Positions 43,094 through 51,985 are shown, counted from the stretch's first letter. The stretch is DNA of 64,000 nucleotides from DATHTC01 sp963746805 (GCA_963746805.1 CAVVCQ010000001.1:806001-870000), one strand, 5' to 3'. Notes: generated from the letters alone by a model not told the origin. Made by a program: numbers and translations.

Positions 43094-44182
43094 ATGACCC
43101 TCGGCCTCGTCACCGCGGGCGAGTCGCACGGGCCCGCGCTCGTCGCGATCGTGACCGGCCTGCCCGCCGGCCTCGTGCTCTCGCGCGAGGCGATCGACGC
43201 CGACCTGCGGCGCCGCCAGGAGGGGTACGGGCGCAGCCCGCGCCAGCGGATCGAGTCCGACGCGGTCGAGGTGCTCGCCGGCCTCCGCCACGGCCGCACG
43301 CTGGGGACGCCGCTCGCGCTCGTCGTCGGCAACCGCGACCACGCCAACTGGACGCACGGGATGAGCCCGTGGCCGCCGGAGGGCGAGCCCGCCGGCAAGG
43401 GGACGAAGCGCGTGACGGTGCCGCGCCCCGGCCACGCCGACCTCTCCGGCGTCCTCAAATACGGCCTCGACGACGTTCGCGACGCGCTCGAGCGGGCCTC
43501 GGCGCGCCATACCGCGGCGCACGTGGCGGCGGGCGCAGTCGCGAAGGCCCTGCTCGCGGAGATCGGCGTCTCGGTGCGCGGCGAGGCGCTCGAGGTCGGC
43601 GGCGCGCGCGGGGAGGAGGCGATGCGCGAGGCCGTCGACGCCGCGCGCACCGACCGCGACACGCTCGGCGGCATCGTCGAGGTGCGCGCCACCGGCGTCC
43701 CGCCCGGGCTCGGCTCGTACGCGACGAAGGAGGACCGCCTCGACGCACGGCTGGCCGCGGCGCTCATGGGCATTCAGGCCGTGAAGGGCGTCGAGGTCGG
43801 CGACGGGTTCGCGCTCGCGTCCGAACGCGGCTCCGCGGCGCACGACGAGATCGGGGAGGGCTTCCGCCGCGAGTCCAACCGCGCCGGCGGGATCGAGGCG
43901 GGCACGACGAACGGCGAGGAGGTCGTCGTCCGCGCCGCGATGAAGCCGCTCCCGACGCTGATGCGGCCGCTCCGCACCGTCGACCTCGACTCGGGCGAGC
44001 CGGCCGAGGCGCTCGTCGAGCGGAGCGACGTCTCGGCGGTCGAGGCGCTCGCCGTCGTCGCCGAGGCCGCGGTCGCATGGGAGCTCGCGCGCGCGGCGCG
44101 GGACAAGTTCGGCGGCGATTCGCTCGGCGACCTCGTCGCGGCCCACCGCGCGTACCTGGCCCGCATCCCGTGGCGCCCGTAG
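43094..44182 (+). CDS. aroC: Chorismate synthase
   Basis: 362 residues with family signatures GESHGPALVAIVTGLPAG, RRRQEGYGRSPRQRIESD, RPGHADLSGVLKYG, ERASARHTAAHVAAGA and the FMN site near ESNRAGGIEAGTTNGEEV. It makes chorismate from EPSP using reduced FMN. The 3' end overlaps the aroKB start by 13 bases. Confidence 0.97.
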   Translation: MTLGLVTAGESHGPALVAIVTGLPAGLVLSREAIDADLRRRQEGYGRSPRQRIESDAVEVLAGLRHGRTLGTPLALVVGNRDHANWTHGMSPWPPEGEPAGKGTKRVTVPRPGHADLSGVLKYGLDDVRDALERASARHTAAHVAAGAVAKALLAEIGVSVRGEALEVGGARGEEAMREAVDAARTDRDTLGGIVEVRATGVPPGLGSYATKEDRLDARLAAALMGIQAVKGVEVGDGFALASERGSAAHDEIGEGFRRESNRAGGIEAGTTNGEEVVVRAAMKPLPTLMRPLRTVDLDSGEPAEALVERSDVSAVEALAVVAEAAVAWELARAARDKFGGDSLGDLVAAHRAYLARIPWRP

Positions 44183-45603
44183 CGCTCGACCGGCACGTCG
44201 CGCTCGTCGGCTTCATGGGCGCCGGCAAGTCGAGCCTCGGGGCGGAGGCGGCGGCGAGCCTGGGACGGCCGTTCCACGACGTCGACCTCGAGCTCGAGCG
44301 CGAGCTCGGCACCACCATCGCCGACCTCTGGGCCGAGCGCGGCGAGCCGGGGTTCCGCGAGATCGAGGAGGAGCTGGCCGTCGAGGCGCTCGCGGATCCC
44401 GTCCCCGCTGTGCTCGCGCTCGGTGGCGGCGCCGTCCTCTCCGAGCGCGTGCGGGAGTCGCTACGGGACCGCGCGCTGACGCTGCTCGTGGACGTCGAGC
44501 TCGAGGAGGCGTGGCAGCGCGTCAAGGACGGCGACCGGCCGCTCGCGCAGGACGAGGAGCTCTTCCGTCGGCTGTACGAGGAGCGCGAGCCGATCTACCT
44601 CGAGGTCGCGGACGCGCGTGTCCGGGACGCTGCCGAGATCGCGCTCGCGGCAGCCGGGATCCACGTCGAGGCTGGGGCGCTGGGCCTCCTCGGCGAGCAC
44701 GTCCCGGGCGACGGCCGTGTCGCGCTCGTCTCCGACCGGCACGTCGCCGGGATCCACGGCGCCGACGCCCAGCTCGCGCTCGGCGCCCGCCTCGCCACGA
44801 CGCACGAGCTCCCGTCCGGCGAGGCGGCGAAGTCGCTCGAGCAGGTCGCAAGGCTGTGGGACGAGCTCGGGCTCGGGCGCGACGGCACTCTCGTGGCGCT
44901 CGGCGGCGGCTGCGCGACCGACGCGGCGGGGTTCGCGGCGTCCGCGTACCTGCGCGGGATCCCCTGGGTGCCGGTGCCGACGACGCTCGTCGGCCAGGTC
45001 GACGCCGCGATCGGCGGCAAGACTGCGGTGAACCTCGCGGCCGGGAAGAACCTCGTCGGCGCCTTCCACTGGCCCGTCCGGACGGTGATCGACCCGTCGC
45101 TGCTCGCGACGCTTCCCGAGGCGCAGCGGCTCGAGGGGATGGCGGAGGTGGTGAAGACCGGCCTGCTCGCCGGCGTGCCGCTGTGGGAGCTGACCGACCT
45201 CGAGCTCGTCCGGCGCTGCGCGGCCTACAAGGCGGCCGTGTGCGTGCGCGACCCGCACGACCACGGCCCACGGAACGTCCTCAACCTCGGCCACACGTTC
45301 GCGCACGCGCTCGAGGCGGCCGGAGCGTACGGCGAGGTGAGCCACGGCCGCGCCGTCGCGCTCGGCCTGCTGGCGGCGCTGCGGCTCACGGGCCTTGACG
45401 ACGAGCCGGTTCGTCGCGTGCTCGACCCGCGTCCCGTCCGCGTCGACCGCGAGCGCGCGTGGGCGGCGCTGCAGCGCGACAAGAAGGCGCGGGACGGAGA
45501 GGTGCGGCTCGTGCTCCTCGACGCGCCGGGCCGCCCGCGCTGGGGCGCGGAGGTCCCGGAGGCCGACGTGCGCGCCGCGCTCGACGCGCTCATCGCGGGA
45601 TAG
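44170..45603 (+). CDS. aroKB: Bifunctional shikimate kinase / 3-dehydroquinate synthase
   Basis: 477 residues in one frame. The first ~165 are a shikimate kinase (Walker A GFMGAGKSS at residues 14-22, substrate Asp in FHDVDLELE, lid Arg in DRPLA). The rest is 3-dehydroquinate synthase: LGGGCATDAAGFAA, PTTLVGQVDAAIGGKT and LNLGHTFAHALE, the NAD and zinc sites. The join is near residue 165 with no stop or second start, so a real fusion of pathway steps 2 and 5. GTG at 44170 fits the kinase. Confidence 0.95.
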   Translation: MAPVALDRHVALVGFMGAGKSSLGAEAAASLGRPFHDVDLELERELGTTIADLWAERGEPGFREIEEELAVEALADPVPAVLALGGGAVLSERVRESLRDRALTLLVDVELEEAWQRVKDGDRPLAQDEELFRRLYEEREPIYLEVADARVRDAAEIALAAAGIHVEAGALGLLGEHVPGDGRVALVSDRHVAGIHGADAQLALGARLATTHELPSGEAAKSLEQVARLWDELGLGRDGTLVALGGGCATDAAGFAASAYLRGIPWVPVPTTLVGQVDAAIGGKTAVNLAAGKNLVGAFHWPVRTVIDPSLLATLPEAQRLEGMAEVVKTGLLAGVPLWELTDLELVRRCAAYKAAVCVRDPHDHGPRNVLNLGHTFAHALEAAGAYGEVSHGRAVALGLLAALRLTGLDDEPVRRVLDPRPVRVDRERAWAALQRDKKARDGEVRLVLLDAPGRPRWGAEVPEADVRAALDALIAG

Positions 45604-45619
45604 AGTCCCGCTCCGACTC

Positions 45620-46051
45620 GTGCGGATCGACGTCCTCAACGGCGTGAACCTCGATGTGCTCGGGCGTCGCGACCCGAAGCACTACGGCCACCTCACGCTC
45701 TCCGAGCTCGAGACGCGGATCTACGCGTGGGCCAACCAGCTGGGGATCAACGTCCGCTGCCGCCAGACGAACGACGAAGGCGAGTTCGTCGGCTTCTGCC
45801 ACGATCTGCTCGCCGGCCCGGACGGCGCGATCGTCAACCCGGCGGCGTGGACGCACTACTCGTGGGCGATCCGGGACGCCCTCGAGGCGGTGACGGTGCC
45901 GGTGGTCGAGGTGCACCTGTCGAACGTGGACGAGCGCGAGGAGTGGCGGCGCTTCTCGGTCCTCGAAGACGTGCGCGCCCACCGGATCGTCGGCAAGGGG
46001 GCGGAGGGGTACCGCGAGGCACTGGAGTTCCTCCAGGAGGGAGCCGCGTGA
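45620..46051 (+). CDS. aroQ: Type II 3-dehydroquinate dehydratase
   Basis: 143 residues: NGVNLDVLGRRDPKHYG (nucleophilic Tyr region and loop), QTNDEGEFVGFCHD, NPAAWTHYSWAIRDAL and VEVHLSNVDEREEWRRFS with the catalytic His. It dehydrates 3-dehydroquinate in the shikimate pathway; the type II form is a dodecamer. Family members start with an ..LNGPNLN.LG motif; here it is LNGVNLDVLG. The stop overlaps the following peptidase start (GTGA). Confidence 0.93.
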   Translation: MRIDVLNGVNLDVLGRRDPKHYGHLTLSELETRIYAWANQLGINVRCRQTNDEGEFVGFCHDLLAGPDGAIVNPAAWTHYSWAIRDALEAVTVPVVEVHLSNVDEREEWRRFSVLEDVRAHRIVGKGAEGYREALEFLQEGAA

Positions 46052-47085
46052 GCGCTCGGATCGAGCGCCTGCGCGCCTTGGTCGACGGGCCGCTGCTCGT
46101 CACGAACCTCGTCAACGTTCGCTACCTGACCGGCTTCACGAGCTCGAACGCCGCCGTTCTCGTCGAGCCCGAGCGCGTCCGTGTCTTCGCCGACTTCCGC
46201 TACGCCGAGCAGGGACGCCACCTCCGCGAGGCCGAGTTCGTCGAGGTCAGCCGCAACCTCCCCGCGGCGCTCGCGCAGCAGCTGTCCGGACGGATCCTGT
46301 TCGAGGCCGACCACGTCACCTATGCGGCGTGGGAGACGCTGCGAGCGGGCGGACTCGAGCTCGTCCCGACGACCGGCCTCACACTCGGGCTGCGCGCGGT
46401 GAAGGAGCCCGAGGAGCTCGACGCGGTCCGGCAGGCCGCGGCGATCACCGACCGCGCGTACGAGCGCCTGGCCGCGCAGCCGTTCACGGGCCGGACCGAA
46501 CGCGACCTCGCGTGGACGATGGAGCAGCTCCTCCACGAGGAGGGCGCCGAGGCGCTCGCGTTCCCGATCATCGTCGCCTCCGGCCCCAACGCGGCGAACC
46601 CGCACACCGTGCCGGGCGACCGCCGCGTCGAGGCCGGTGACACGGTGATCGTCGACGCCGGCGCACGCTTCGGCGGCTACTGCTCGGACTGCACGCGGAC
46701 GTTCGCCGCCGGTGCCCTCTCCGACCGGCTCGCGGCGGCCTACCAGCTCGTGCACGACGCGCAGCTCGCGGGTCTGCAGGCGGTCGCCCCCGGGATCGAG
46801 GCGAAGGCGGCCGACGCGGTCCCGCGACGCCTCATCGACGACAGCGAGTTCCAGGGCACGTTCGGCCACGGGCTCGGCCACGGCGTCGGGCTGGAGATCC
46901 ACGAGGCGCCGACGATGCGCGCGGAGTCGCACGACACGCTCGCCGCAGGCAACGTCGTCTCGGTCGAGCCCGGGATCTACCTTCCCGGTGAAGGCGGGGT
47001 GCGGATCGAGGACCTCGTCGTCGTCACCGAGGACGGCTGCGAGCGCCTTTCGCTGTTCCCGAAGGAGCTGCGACACGTCGGCTAG
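46048..47085 (+). CDS. Xaa-Pro aminopeptidase/dipeptidase (M24B)
   Basis: 345 residues. N-terminal creatinase-like domain (VNVRYLTGFTSSNAAVLV), then the pita-bread domain with metal ligands in VDAGARFGGYCSDCTRTF (two Asp), GHGLGHGVGLEIHE (His), SVEPGIYL and GVRIEDL (two Glu). It cleaves an N-terminal residue before proline. The placing between aroQ and efp is the same as in many Gram-positive genomes. Confidence 0.93.
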   Translation: MSARIERLRALVDGPLLVTNLVNVRYLTGFTSSNAAVLVEPERVRVFADFRYAEQGRHLREAEFVEVSRNLPAALAQQLSGRILFEADHVTYAAWETLRAGGLELVPTTGLTLGLRAVKEPEELDAVRQAAAITDRAYERLAAQPFTGRTERDLAWTMEQLLHEEGAEALAFPIIVASGPNAANPHTVPGDRRVEAGDTVIVDAGARFGGYCSDCTRTFAAGALSDRLAAAYQLVHDAQLAGLQAVAPGIEAKAADAVPRRLIDDSEFQGTFGHGLGHGVGLEIHEAPTMRAESHDTLAAGNVVSVEPGIYLPGEGGVRIEDLVVVTEDGCERLSLFPKELRHVG

Positions 47086-47088
47086 CAT
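47083..47088 (+). promoter_or_regulatory. Putative -10 element (TAGCAT), leaderless
   Basis: Ends 6 bases before the GTG of efp; its first three bases are the stop codon of the peptidase. Confidence 0.4.
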
Positions 47089-47094
47089 CGCCGC

Positions 47095-47661
47095 GTGGCC
47101 GAGGTCGTCTCCACCAACCAGTTCCGGAACGGGATGCACATCGAGCTCGACGGCTCGGTCTGGCGCATCGTCGAGTTCCAGCACGTGAAGCCGGGCAAGG
47201 GCGGCGCGTTCGTGCGGACGAAGGTGAAGAGCCTCGACAGCGGCTCGGTCGTCGACCGCACCTTCCGCGCCGGCGAGAAGTTCGCGCGCGTGCACACCGA
47301 GGTGAAGAACGTCCAGTACCTCTACGACTCGGGCGACGAGGTCGTGTTCATGGACGAGGAGACGTTCGAGCAGTTCGGGCTGCCGCGGTCGGGCGTGGAG
47401 GACGAGCTGTCCTTCCTCCAGCCGTCGAGCACCGTGCAGATGCTGACGGTCGACGGGCGCCCGAGCGGGATCCAGCTGCCGGCCTCGGTCGAGCTGACCG
47501 TGGCGGAGACCGAGCCGGGTGTGAAGGGCGACACCGTCTCGAACGTGACGAAGGCGGCGACGCTCGAGACCGGCGCCGTCGTCCAGGTGCCGCTCTTCGT
47601 GAACGTGGGCGACCGGGTCAAGGTCGACCCGAAGGAAAAGCGCTACATCTCCCGCGCGTAG
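47095..47661 (+). CDS. efp: Elongation factor P
   Basis: 188 residues, three beta-barrel domains. The modified-Lys loop is KPGKGGAFV near residue 34; the C-terminal signature GDTVSNVTKAATLETGAVVQVP matches EF-P. It helps the ribosome through polyproline stretches. No epmA-type modification gene is in the window. Confidence 0.96.
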   Translation: MAEVVSTNQFRNGMHIELDGSVWRIVEFQHVKPGKGGAFVRTKVKSLDSGSVVDRTFRAGEKFARVHTEVKNVQYLYDSGDEVVFMDEETFEQFGLPRSGVEDELSFLQPSSTVQMLTVDGRPSGIQLPASVELTVAETEPGVKGDTVSNVTKAATLETGAVVQVPLFVNVGDRVKVDPKEKRYISRA

Positions 47662-47699
47662 CGGGTGCGCGCCGCCGGGTCCGCGCCCGGCGAAGCCAC

Positions 47700-47705
47700 T
47701 AGTCT
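47700..47705 (+). promoter_or_regulatory. Putative -10 element (TAGTCT), leaderless
   Basis: Ends 9 bases before the ATG of the carboxyltransferase-like/BCCP fusion gene. Confidence 0.4.
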
Positions 47706-47714
47706 CCCGGGTCG

Positions 47715-49529
47715 ATGCCGAGACTGGCCGACACGACGATCCGGCTCCTCGGCCAGGAGCCGCTCGCGGGGCGCATGCCGACCGCGGACCTGCTCGAGCT
47801 GGCGGACGTCCTCGACGGCGCCGGGTTCGCGTACCTCGAGGTGTCCGGCGGCGGCGTCTTCGACACGGCCGTGCGCCGCGGGGTCGAGAGCCCCTGGGAG
47901 CGCATCCGCACGCTGAAGAGCCGCATGAAGACGCCGCTCGGGATGGCGCTTCGCGGCCGCTTCCTCGTCGGTTCGCGCCCCGTCACGGCCGATTTCGTGC
48001 AGCGCTTCGTCTCGACCGCCGCCGCGAACGGGATCGACGTCTTCCGTCTCCACGACCCGCTCAACGACGTCTCGAACCTCACCGAGGCGGCGCAGGCGAT
48101 CGCGGCCTCCGGCTGCGAGTTCGACGGGGGCCTCGTCTACAGCTCCGGGATCACGGGCGAGACGGAGACGCTCGTCGAGGCGGCGCGCCGGCTCCCGGAG
48201 CTCGGAGCGGCGCGGGTGCTCCTCCACGACCCGACCGGGTCGCTCGAGCCGGGGCGCGCGGGCGACCTCGTGACCCGGCTGAAGGAGGCGAGCGGGCTGC
48301 CGGTCGGCGTGTACTTCCAGGGCGCGGGCGGCGCCGCGCTCGCGTGCGCGATCGAGGCGGCTCGGGCCGGGGCGGACCTGCTCGCCGCGGCCGCGTACCC
48401 GGTCGCATTGACCCTGCACCGCGTCTCGAGCGAGTCGCTCGCGGCGGCGCTCACCGGCCTGTCGATGGACGCCGGCGTCGACGTCGCCACCCTCTGGCGC
48501 GCGTCCGAGCTCGTCGACGAGCAGATCGGCGACGAGCCCGTGATCCCGCTCGCGCCGCGTATCGCCGTCCGTGCGGCGCAGTTCGCGCTGCCGGCCGGGC
48601 TCGTCGCCGGCCTCGACTCGCACCTCGGCGCGAACGCGGCAAGCGACCGGATCGACGAGGTGCTCGACGAGCTCGCGCGCGTGCGGATGGAGGTCGGGAT
48701 GCCGCCGCTCGCCGCGCCGGTCGGGCAGGTGCTCGCCTCCCAGGCGCTGCTCCACGTCCTCTCCGCGCAGCGCTGGGGCGTCGTCGTGGACGAGCTGCGC
48801 GACCTCGTGCTCGGGCGCTACGGCGCGCCGCCGGGGCAGGTCGACCCGGTCGTCGAGCGCGCCGTGCAGCTGCTCTCGGCGGACGGGGAGGAGGCGGAGC
48901 CGCCGGCCGCGCTCGAGGAGCTCCGCTCGCAGGCGGGCGGGCTGGCCGCGAGCGAGGAGGAGCTGCTCCTGCTCGCGCTGTTCGGCGACGACGCCGAGCC
49001 GCTGCTCCAGGCGATCCGCGGCCGCGCCTCGCGGGACGAAGGGCTCGCCGCGGGCGGGGTCGACCAGGACCGGGCGGAGCGGATCCGAGAGATCGTCCGG
49101 ATCGTCCAGGAGTCGGGCATCGCCGAGGTGACGATCGAGGAGGAGGATTTCCGCGTCACCGTGCGGAGCAGCGACGAGACGGCCGCGCCGGCCACGGTCG
49201 CGAACGCGGCGCCGCTCGCCCTGGAGGAGCCCGGCCCGGCGCCGGTTGGTGCGCGGGTCGGCGGGCTCGTCCCCGTCGAGTCGCCGATGGTCGGCGTCTT
49301 CTACCGGCAGGCGAAGCCCGGGGAGCCGGCGTTCGTCGAGGTCGGCGACGTCGTCGTCCCGGGGCAGACGCTGTGCCTGCTCGAGGCGATGAAGCTGTTC
49401 AACGAGCTGAAGGCCGAGGTCGAGGGCGTCGTCCGCGCCGTGCACGCCGAGAACGGCTCGCCTGTCGAGTTCGGCCAGCTCCTGTTCGAGCTCGAGCGCC
49501 TCGACTCGCGGCCGCTCGACGCGGTCTAA
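47715..49529 (+). CDS. accB: Biotin carboxyl carrier protein fused to a degenerate HMGL/carboxyltransferase-like domain
   Basis: 604 residues. Residues 1-~390 follow the pyruvate-carboxylase CT barrel (DTTIR, WERIRTLKSRMKTPLGMALRG, GIDVFRLHDPLNDVSNL) but the metal ligands are gone: RDAHQ reads RLLGQ, the carbamylated Lys of KDMAG is His171 in LLHDPTG, and HTHDTSG reads YFQGAGG. Residues ~450-604 are an AccB-like carrier: IREIVRIVQESGIAEVTIEEED, VESPMVGVFYR, GQTLCLLEAMKLFNE with biotinyl Lys560. So it carries biotin for acetyl-CoA carboxylase, with a CT-like part that is probably inactive. accC follows, separated by a copy of the 164-bp element. Confidence 0.85.
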   Translation: MPRLADTTIRLLGQEPLAGRMPTADLLELADVLDGAGFAYLEVSGGGVFDTAVRRGVESPWERIRTLKSRMKTPLGMALRGRFLVGSRPVTADFVQRFVSTAAANGIDVFRLHDPLNDVSNLTEAAQAIAASGCEFDGGLVYSSGITGETETLVEAARRLPELGAARVLLHDPTGSLEPGRAGDLVTRLKEASGLPVGVYFQGAGGAALACAIEAARAGADLLAAAAYPVALTLHRVSSESLAAALTGLSMDAGVDVATLWRASELVDEQIGDEPVIPLAPRIAVRAAQFALPAGLVAGLDSHLGANAASDRIDEVLDELARVRMEVGMPPLAAPVGQVLASQALLHVLSAQRWGVVVDELRDLVLGRYGAPPGQVDPVVERAVQLLSADGEEAEPPAALEELRSQAGGLAASEEELLLLALFGDDAEPLLQAIRGRASRDEGLAAGGVDQDRAERIREIVRIVQESGIAEVTIEEEDFRVTVRSSDETAAPATVANAAPLALEEPGPAPVGARVGGLVPVESPMVGVFYRQAKPGEPAFVEVGDVVVPGQTLCLLEAMKLFNELKAEVEGVVRAVHAENGSPVEFGQLLFELERLDSRPLDAV

Positions 49530-49532
49530 CTC

Positions 49533-49696
49533 CGTGCACCTTCCAGCGAAAGTCAGGGCGCCTCTGGCGGAGCACGACGTCCGCATGCGGCGTCCTCGGT
49601 CGGCCCGATATGCCTGCATATCGCGCCTCCCTGCGTCCTGGCTTGCAGACGTCGTGCCGTCGCCAGAGACGCGAGACCATCACTGGAAGGTGCACT
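49533..49696 (+). repeat. 164-bp structured intergenic element, copy C
   Basis: Occupies the gap between the carrier-protein fusion and accC. Ends CGTGCACCTTCCAG and CTGGAAGGTGCACT pair in 13 of 14 positions. Inner stems: CTCTGGCG/CGCCAGAG (8 bp) and GCACGACGTC/GACGTCGTGC (10 bp). Apical hairpin CGATATG-CCTG-CATATCG. Both conserved strings are present. The ATG of accC begins 2 bases beyond the end. Confidence 0.88.
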
Positions 49697-49697
49697 G

Positions 49698-51047
49698 ATG
49701 TTCGAACGCGTCCTGGTGGCGAACCGCGGCGAGATCGCCGTCCGCGTCATCCGTGCGTGCCACGAGCTCGGGATCGAGGCGGTCGCGGTCTACTCGAGCG
49801 CGGACGAGGCGTCGCTGCACGTCCGCCTGGCGGACCGCGCCGTCCGCATCGGCCCGCCGCCCGCCGGCCTGAGCTACCTGTCGATCCCGGCCGTGATCGC
49901 CGCGGCCGAGACGACGGGCTGCCAGGCCGTCCACCCGGGCTACGGCTTTCTTGCCGAGAACGCCGGCTTCGCGCGCGCGTGCGCGGACAACGACCTCGTC
50001 TTCGTCGGCCCGCCGGCGGACGTGATGGAGCGCATGGGGGACAAGGCCCAGGCCAAGCGGGAGATGCGGGCCGCCGACGTGCCGCTCGTGCCGGGCACCG
50101 ACGGCGGCGCCTCGCTCGAGGACGTGCGGGCCGCGGCCGACGAGCTCGGCTACCCCGTCCTGCTGAAGGCGGCGGCCGGCGGCGGCGGCAAGGGGATGCG
50201 GCTCGTCCACGCGCCGGGCGAGCTCGCCGCGGCGTACGCGACCGCCGGCGCCGAGGCCGAGGGCGCGTTCGGGGACGGGTCGCTCTACCTCGAGAAGGCG
50301 CTCGTCCCGGCCCGCCACGTCGAGATCCAGGTGCTCTGCGACGCGGGCGGCCGCGTACTCACGCTCGGCGAGCGCGAGTGCTCGATCCAGCGGCGCCACC
50401 AGAAGCTGATCGAGGAGTCGCCGTCGCCCGCGCTCGACCCGGCCACGCGCGAGGCGATGGAGGCCGCAGCCGAGCGCGCCTGCCGCGCGATCGGCTATGT
50501 CAACGCGGGCACGTTCGAGTTCCTGCTCGGCCCCGACGGCAGCTTCTACTTCATCGAGCTGAACGCGCGCCTGCAGGTCGAGCACCCGGTGACGGAGCTC
50601 GTGACCGGGCTCGACATCGTCCGCGAGCAGCTCCGCATCGCCGCCGGCGAGCCGCTGTCGCTCGAGGGGCGCGCGCCGCGGCAGGGGCACGCGATCGAGT
50701 GCCGGATCAACGCGGAGGACCCGGCGCGGGGGTTCGCGCCGGCGCCGGGGCGGATCGACCGGCTGCGCCTGCCCGGCGGGCCCGGTGTCCGCGTCGACAC
50801 GCACCTCGAGGCGGGGCTCGACGTCCCGCCGCACTACGACTCGCTGCTCGCGAAGCTCGTCGTCTGGGATGTCGACCGGCCCTCGGCGATCGACCGGGCG
50901 CTGCGGGCGCTGCGGGAGCTCGAGGTCGGCGGCGTGCCGACGACGCGCGAGGCGGCGCTCGAGATCCTCGACTCGCCGGCCTTTCGGTCCGGCGAGTACC
51001 ACACGGGCTACCTTGCCGAGACCGAGCTGGCCGCGGTCTCACGATGA
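49698..51047 (+). CDS. accC: Biotin carboxylase (acetyl-CoA carboxylase subunit)
   Basis: 449 residues, ATP-grasp fold: VLVANRGEIAVRVIRAC, HPGYGFLAENAGFA, the Gly-rich ATP loop AAAGGGGKGMRLV, GERECSIQRRHQKLIEE and FIELNARLQVEHPVTEL (usually EMNTRLQVEH). It carboxylates the biotin of the carrier protein with bicarbonate and ATP. ATG lies immediately after the 164-bp element, whose 3' arm supplies the only purine-rich tract (GGAAGGTG) for ribosome binding. Confidence 0.95.
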   Translation: MFERVLVANRGEIAVRVIRACHELGIEAVAVYSSADEASLHVRLADRAVRIGPPPAGLSYLSIPAVIAAAETTGCQAVHPGYGFLAENAGFARACADNDLVFVGPPADVMERMGDKAQAKREMRAADVPLVPGTDGGASLEDVRAAADELGYPVLLKAAAGGGGKGMRLVHAPGELAAAYATAGAEAEGAFGDGSLYLEKALVPARHVEIQVLCDAGGRVLTLGERECSIQRRHQKLIEESPSPALDPATREAMEAAAERACRAIGYVNAGTFEFLLGPDGSFYFIELNARLQVEHPVTELVTGLDIVREQLRIAAGEPLSLEGRAPRQGHAIECRINAEDPARGFAPAPGRIDRLRLPGGPGVRVDTHLEAGLDVPPHYDSLLAKLVVWDVDRPSAIDRALRALRELEVGGVPTTREAALEILDSPAFRSGEYHTGYLAETELAAVSR

Positions 51048-51352
51048 GCGACGACCACACGATCACGCGCGAGGAGGGCACCGTCACGGTGACCGCGGGT
51101 GTGCTCTCGCACCTCGTGGTGGCCGCCGCGGAGAGCGTCGGCGGCGCGCGCGTCCGACGTCCCCGGCGCGGGCTCGACGTCGACGTCGACGGAGGAACGG
51201 TGCGGGTCGAGCTCGAGCTCGCGGTGCGCTACGGCGAGGTGCTGCCCGACGTGGCGGCGGAGGTGCAGCGGCGCGTGGACGCGGCGCTCCGGGAGATGGC
51301 CGGCCTCGAGACGGCGTCCGTGGACGTGTCGGTCGAGGAGCTGGACGGATGA
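51044..51352 (+). CDS. Asp23/YloU (DUF322) family protein
   Basis: 102 residues: EGTVTVTAGVLSHLVVAAAE followed by DVDGGTVRVELELAVRYGEVLPDVAAEVQRR (in pieces), the Asp23 family plan. In Bacillus and relatives a member (YqhY) lies between accC and nusB, as here, and is linked to acetyl-CoA carboxylase activity. ATG overlaps the accC stop (ATGA) and its stop overlaps nusB. Confidence 0.85.
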   Translation: MSDDHTITREEGTVTVTAGVLSHLVVAAAESVGGARVRRPRRGLDVDVDGGTVRVELELAVRYGEVLPDVAAEVQRRVDAALREMAGLETASVDVSVEELDG

Positions 51353-51738
51353 GCCCGCGGCAGGTCTCGCGCCGGCAGGCGCGGCGCACGGCGCTCGTGC
51401 TGCTGTTCCAGTGGGACGTGACCGGGCAGCCGCTCGGCTCGCTCTACGGCGCCGAGGTCGACCCGTGGGCGCTCGACCTCGCGCGCGCCGTGTGCGAGGA
51501 CGCCGAGCGTCTCGACGCGACGATCGGCGAGTACGCGGAGGACTGGACGGCCGACCGGCTCGGCGCCGTGGAGCGGAACGTGCTCCGCATCGCGCTGAAG
51601 GAGCTCGAGAGGGGAGAGGTGCCGATGGAGGTGGTGCTGGACGAGGCCGTGCGGCTCGCGAAGCGGTACGCGAGCGACGACGCGGGCCGGCTCGTGAACG
51701 GGATCCTCGGGCGCGTCGTGCGCGAGAGGGTCGCGTAG
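51349..51738 (+). CDS. nusB: Transcription antitermination factor NusB
   Basis: 129 residues, all-helical: SRRQARRTALVLLFQWDVTG at the N-terminus and VLRIALKELERGEVPMEVVLDEAVRLAKRYASDDAGRLVNGILGR in the second half, where LDEAVRLAKRY and VNGILG are diagnostic. It binds boxA RNA with NusE in rRNA antitermination. The first residues MSPRQVSRRQ fit an ATG at 51349. Confidence 0.93.
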   Translation: MSPRQVSRRQARRTALVLLFQWDVTGQPLGSLYGAEVDPWALDLARAVCEDAERLDATIGEYAEDWTADRLGAVERNVLRIALKELERGEVPMEVVLDEAVRLAKRYASDDAGRLVNGILGRVVRERVA

Positions 51739-51936
51739 ATGTCCGCCGAGGAGTCGCTGGCGCGCGCCGAGGAGCTGCTCGCGAAGCTCGAGGAGGCGCG
51801 GGCCGAGCTCGAGCGGCTGTCGGAGTCGGAGGACGTCGACGGCGCGATCGAGGCGCTGACGCGGCTCTCGGAGCTGGCGAAGGAGGTCGAGGCCGAGCTG
51901 CAGCGGGCCCGGCGGGAGGCCGACGCTGCCCCGTAG
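51739..51936 (+). CDS. Small coiled-coil protein in the position of XseB
   Basis: 65 residues, two helices joined by SESEDVDGAIEAL, with a heptad look (LARAEELLAKLEEARAELE). Directly between nusB and ispA, the slot filled in Bacillus by folD-xseA-xseB; exonuclease VII small subunits are of this size and shape but the match is weak, and xseA is not in the window. ATG follows the nusB stop without a gap. Confidence 0.45.
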   Translation: MSAEESLARAEELLAKLEEARAELERLSESEDVDGAIEALTRLSELAKEVEAELQRARREADAAP

Positions 51937-51985
51937 ACCGGACGAGCTGCGGGCGACGGTCGAGGACTACCTCGCGGACCTCGCG

